64,000 nt of DNA from TMED69 sp036130055 (lineage in GTDB: Bacteria > Pseudomonadota > Gammaproteobacteria > Ga0077536): NCBI GenBank assembly GCA_036130055.1, contig JAYYOR010000011.1, forward strand, positions 1 to 64,000, in the 5' to 3' direction. Shown in pieces: positions 61,660-64,000 of this stretch; the stretch's first letter is position 1, and every line of letters begins with the position of its first letter. The notes beneath the pieces are model-generated. The model was not told the origin of the DNA, did not search any database, and worked only from the letters and a program-made list of their open reading frames with translations. The position numbers were made by a program, and so were the translations under genes.

Positions 61660-62508
61660 TTGTGGAAATTATCGCTAAGAATAGATGAAAGGCAATTAAA
61701 TGCTTTAGATGACTTACTTTGTTCTATAGACGCTGATTCAATTTCATATAAGTTGTTCAATAATAATTATGAGACATCTTCAAATATTGTTTTAGTATCT
61801 GCGATTTTTGATGAATCATGTTCTTTTTCAAGTATATTGGAAGATTTAACTTTACTTGTTCCTAATTCTTCGATTATAAAATATGATAAAATTTTAAATC
61901 AAAATTGGCACCTAAGGTGGAAATCTGCAATTAAACCAATAGTCTATAATTTTGGTTTGGCTATAATTCCTACCTGGTGGAACTCTAGTCCTAGAAGTGA
62001 TTTCATTATTAAACTTGATCCGGGTCAAGCCTTTGGCACAGGTTCCCACGAGACTACCTATTTATGTCTTAAAGGAATCTTTGATTTGAGAGGAAGAGAA
62101 AAAGGCGTTATTTTGGACTTTGGTTGTGGCACGGGTATTCTCGGTATTGCAGCCCATCTTATTGGCTTTAACAAAGTTTTTAATGTTGATGATGATCCAA
62201 TTGCATTGGAAATAGCCGAAAAAAATAGAATAATTAATAAGATAAATAAAGAAAATTTTCATGTTCTACCCCCTAAAGATTTTGAAGAGCATTTTTTTGA
62301 TGTGATAGTGGCAAATATTTGCTTAAATACTTTACTTGACTCTAGAATGCTTTTTGCTCGATGGATTCGACCTGGAGGACTTATCCTACTATCAGGTATT
62401 TTGAATAGCCAAGTGCAAGATCTGCTTTCTGAGTATGGCTCGCCATTTAATTTAGTTTCAATAAAAAAGATGAATGATTGGTCCTTAGTAATTCTAGAGG
62501 GTAAGTAA
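61660..62508 (+). CDS. prmA: Ribosomal protein L11 methyltransferase
   Basis: 282 residues from TTG 61660, one base after the accC stop. N-terminal substrate domain, then PGQAFGTGSHETTYLCL, SAM motif LDFGCGTGILGIAA and the NPPY-like ANICLNTLLD. PrmA trimethylates L11. The TTG lacks a clear ribosome site, so coupling to accC is likely. Confidence 0.93.
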   Translation: MWKLSLRIDERQLNALDDLLCSIDADSISYKLFNNNYETSSNIVLVSAIFDESCSFSSILEDLTLLVPNSSIIKYDKILNQNWHLRWKSAIKPIVYNFGLAIIPTWWNSSPRSDFIIKLDPGQAFGTGSHETTYLCLKGIFDLRGREKGVILDFGCGTGILGIAAHLIGFNKVFNVDDDPIALEIAEKNRIINKINKENFHVLPPKDFEEHFFDVIVANICLNTLLDSRMLFARWIRPGGLILLSGILNSQVQDLLSEYGSPFNLVSIKKMNDWSLVILEGK

Positions 62509-62515
62509 AGTTAAA

Positions 62516-63481
62516 ATGAAAATAGGATCATTTCATATTGAACAACCACTCATACTAGCACCAATGTCCGGAGTGACTGATTCCCCCTACCGGAAAATAT
62601 GCCATTCTCTTGGTGCGTCTTTTAGTTTGAGTGAGATGGTTGCCGCCCGAACAAGTTTGCGCGAAAAGTTATCTAAAAATTTACGGCTAACTTCCTTCGA
62701 GGGAGATTCCCCTAGAGTAATTCAATTGCTTGGTTCAGACCCTGCAGAAATGGCTTATTTTGCAAAATATGTGCGTGATTTAGGCGCTGAGATTATTGAC
62801 ATAAATATGGGTTGCCCGGCAAAAAAAGTTGCTAAAAAAAACGCTGGTTCCGCTTTGATGGGCGATCCGAAAATAGCAAAACAGATAGTAGAAGCGGTTG
62901 TTGATTCAGTTGATTGTCCAGTGACTGTTAAAATGCGGACTGGAATTTCTAAACAAAAAATAAATGCTGTTTCGTTGGCGCAAGAATTTGAGAAATGTGG
63001 GGTTCAAGCAATTACAATTCATGGCAGAACTAAAAGCTGTTCTTATAAAGAGCCTGCTGAGTACTCTACGGTAAGGGCTGTAAAAGAAGCAGTTAAAATC
63101 CCGATATTGGTAAATGGTGACATTACCTGCGGGGAAACCGCTGCTCTGGCAATTACTAAGTCGGGAGCTGATGGAATTATGATTGGAAGAGGTGCTTGTG
63201 GAAATCCCTGGGTCTTCCTAAAGATTAACTCATACTTAAATAATCTACGATATATACCACCTACTGATATTACAGTTTTAGATCTACTAGAAAACTATAT
63301 CGATTCGCTTTATAGTTTTTATGGTTCGGTTCGAGGGCATTTGATTGCTCGTAAGCATGTTAATTGGTTTTTGCAAAAAAGCGATTTAAAGCGTTATACA
63401 GAATTGACAGAATTTAATAAATTAGGTAACAACTTAGCTCAATTGGAATTTTTGAAAAAAATCAGAAAGAAACTAGCCTGA
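62516..63481 (+). CDS. dusB: tRNA-dihydrouridine synthase B
   Basis: 321 residues, FMN barrel. LAPMSGVTDSPYRKICH, the catalytic Cys in NMGCPAKKV, TVKMRTGI, IHGRTK and NGDIT..IGRGACGNPW-type (here MIGRGACGNPWVF) motifs. Reduces uridines in tRNA. Leads the conserved dusB-fis pair. Confidence 0.95.
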   Translation: MKIGSFHIEQPLILAPMSGVTDSPYRKICHSLGASFSLSEMVAARTSLREKLSKNLRLTSFEGDSPRVIQLLGSDPAEMAYFAKYVRDLGAEIIDINMGCPAKKVAKKNAGSALMGDPKIAKQIVEAVVDSVDCPVTVKMRTGISKQKINAVSLAQEFEKCGVQAITIHGRTKSCSYKEPAEYSTVRAVKEAVKIPILVNGDITCGETAALAITKSGADGIMIGRGACGNPWVFLKINSYLNNLRYIPPTDITVLDLLENYIDSLYSFYGSVRGHLIARKHVNWFLQKSDLKRYTELTEFNKLGNNLAQLEFLKKIRKKLA

Positions 63482-63488
63482 TAAAAAT

Positions 63489-63734
63489 ATGAAAAAAAAA
63501 CCAGATCCACTTTTACATGAACTAATTAGAAATAATATAGAGACTTATATCGGTGATCTACAAGGAGAGAAACCTACTAATCTTTATGGGTTGACCTTAT
63601 CCCAAGTGGAGAAGCCGCTTTTTGAAGTAGTGTTAAGGTATTCAAACGGAAACCTATCGAAGGCTTCCAATGTTCTTGGTATAAATAGAGCGACTCTAAG
63701 AGCTAAATTAAAAAAATATAAGATGAAATATTAA
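63489..63734 (+). CDS. fis: Fis nucleoid-associated DNA-binding protein
   Basis: 81 residues, slightly shorter than E. coli Fis (98). The C-terminal helix-turn-helix NLSKASNVLGINRATLRAKLKKY is strongly conserved (key positions at residues ~57-79), preceded by the dimer helix VEKPLFEVVLRYSNG. Architectural protein and global regulator. Follows dusB by seven bases. Confidence 0.95.
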   Translation: MKKKPDPLLHELIRNNIETYIGDLQGEKPTNLYGLTLSQVEKPLFEVVLRYSNGNLSKASNVLGINRATLRAKLKKYKMKY

Positions 63735-63746
63735 AGGAAATTTAAC

Positions 63747-64000
63747 ATGCAGCGCTACGCTTTGATTAGTGTTTCCGATAAGACAGGAGTTGTCGAATTA
63801 GCAACGGAACTCGTTAACTTAGGATTGAAAATTATATCTACCGGAGGAACGTATGCCGTACTAGTGGAGTCGGGTCTTGAGGTTATGGAAGTTTCAACCT
63901 ACAGTGGTCAGCCTGAAATCATGAATGGTCGAGTAAAGACGTTACACCCAAAGATTCACGGTGGAATATTAGGCCGCATAGATAGGGATCTCGATATTAT
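63747..64000 (+). CDS. purH: Bifunctional purine biosynthesis protein PurH, 5' part
   Basis: Runs off the right edge; about 84 residues are seen. ALISVSDKTGVVELA, KIISTGGTYAVL and MNGRVKTLHPKIHGGILG are the N-terminal IMP cyclohydrolase domain. The AICAR transformylase domain should follow outside the window. Same fis-purH order as Pseudomonas; AAAGGA lies before the ATG. Confidence 0.95.
   Translation, partial: MQRYALISVSDKTGVVELATELVNLGLKIISTGGTYAVLVESGLEVMEVSTYSGQPEIMNGRVKTLHPKIHGGILGRIDRDLDI

Overview
The window reads as one contiguous piece of a bacterial chromosome from an AT-rich, tightly packed, free-living gammaproteobacterium. Gene order matches several Pseudomonas-type neighbourhoods: ruvX-pyrR-pyrB-pyrC'; pilT/pilU next to yggS-proC-yggT-metX-metW; exoIII-pyrE; argB-algC-coaBC-rpmB-rpmG; mutM-ggt-ferredoxin-coaD-rsmD-M16 pair-ftsY-ftsE-ftsX-rpoH; the aa3 oxidase block; bioB-F-C-D; gyrB-recF-dnaN-dnaA|rpmH-rnpA-yidC-mnmE; dsbD-tlpA-aroQ-accB-accC-prmA-dusB-fis-purH. 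Overlapping genes, very short spacers and many TTG starts suggest a streamlined genome. The species cannot be named from this piece. I saw no rRNA, tRNA, CRISPR array, insertion sequence or prophage gene, and no gene-free stretch over 300 bases. The longest gaps are the rpoH upstream region, 59188-59396 and the dnaA-dnaN spacer.

Layout. 1-4.4 kb: end of a tonB-like gene, ruvX, the pyrimidine genes pyrR/pyrB/pyrC' and a TrmB-like methyltransferase. 4.4-8.4 kb (minus): three type IV pilus retraction-type ATPases in a row, then a cupin and a small lipoprotein. 8.5-12.4 kb: yggS, proC, yggT and the methionine pair metX-metW. 12.4-18 kb: exonuclease III, pyrE, a DUF4124 protein, argB, algC, coaBC. 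18.1-25 kb: two ribosomal proteins, mutM, ggt, ferredoxin, coaD, a frame-disrupted rsmD and a paired M16 protease set. 25.1-28.5 kb: ftsY, ftsE, ftsX, rpoH. 28.5-36 kb (minus): cytochrome c oxidase with heme and copper assembly factors. 36.2-40.4 kb (minus): a DUF2244 protein and biotin synthesis. 40.4-50.2 kb: the replication-origin region, where gene direction flips at dnaA/rpmH. 50.2-55.1 kb: five envelope-glycan glycosyltransferase genes. 55.1-64 kb: ilvE, fxsA, cutA, dsbD-tlpA, aroQ, fatty-acid carboxylase subunits, prmA, dusB, fis and the start of purH.

Most unusual points: (1) FtsE keeps full length but has lost every ATPase motif, and the adjacent ftsX is cut by an in-frame TGA just before its last membrane helix, so the FtsEX division complex looks decayed or repurposed. 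(2) Two tandem CIRCE (HrcA operator) elements lie directly upstream of rpoH, implying that HrcA controls the heat-shock sigma factor. (3) rsmD is broken at an 11-base homopolymer. (4) The DHOase-like partner of aspartate transcarbamoylase lacks its metal ligands. (5) There are three tandem PilT/PilU ATPases. (6) Two parS-like sites lie inside recF beside a candidate oriC. (7) A previously unlisted 41-codon membrane protein lies in the oxidase operon. Function calls rest on motifs and synteny read by eye; no database search was run.
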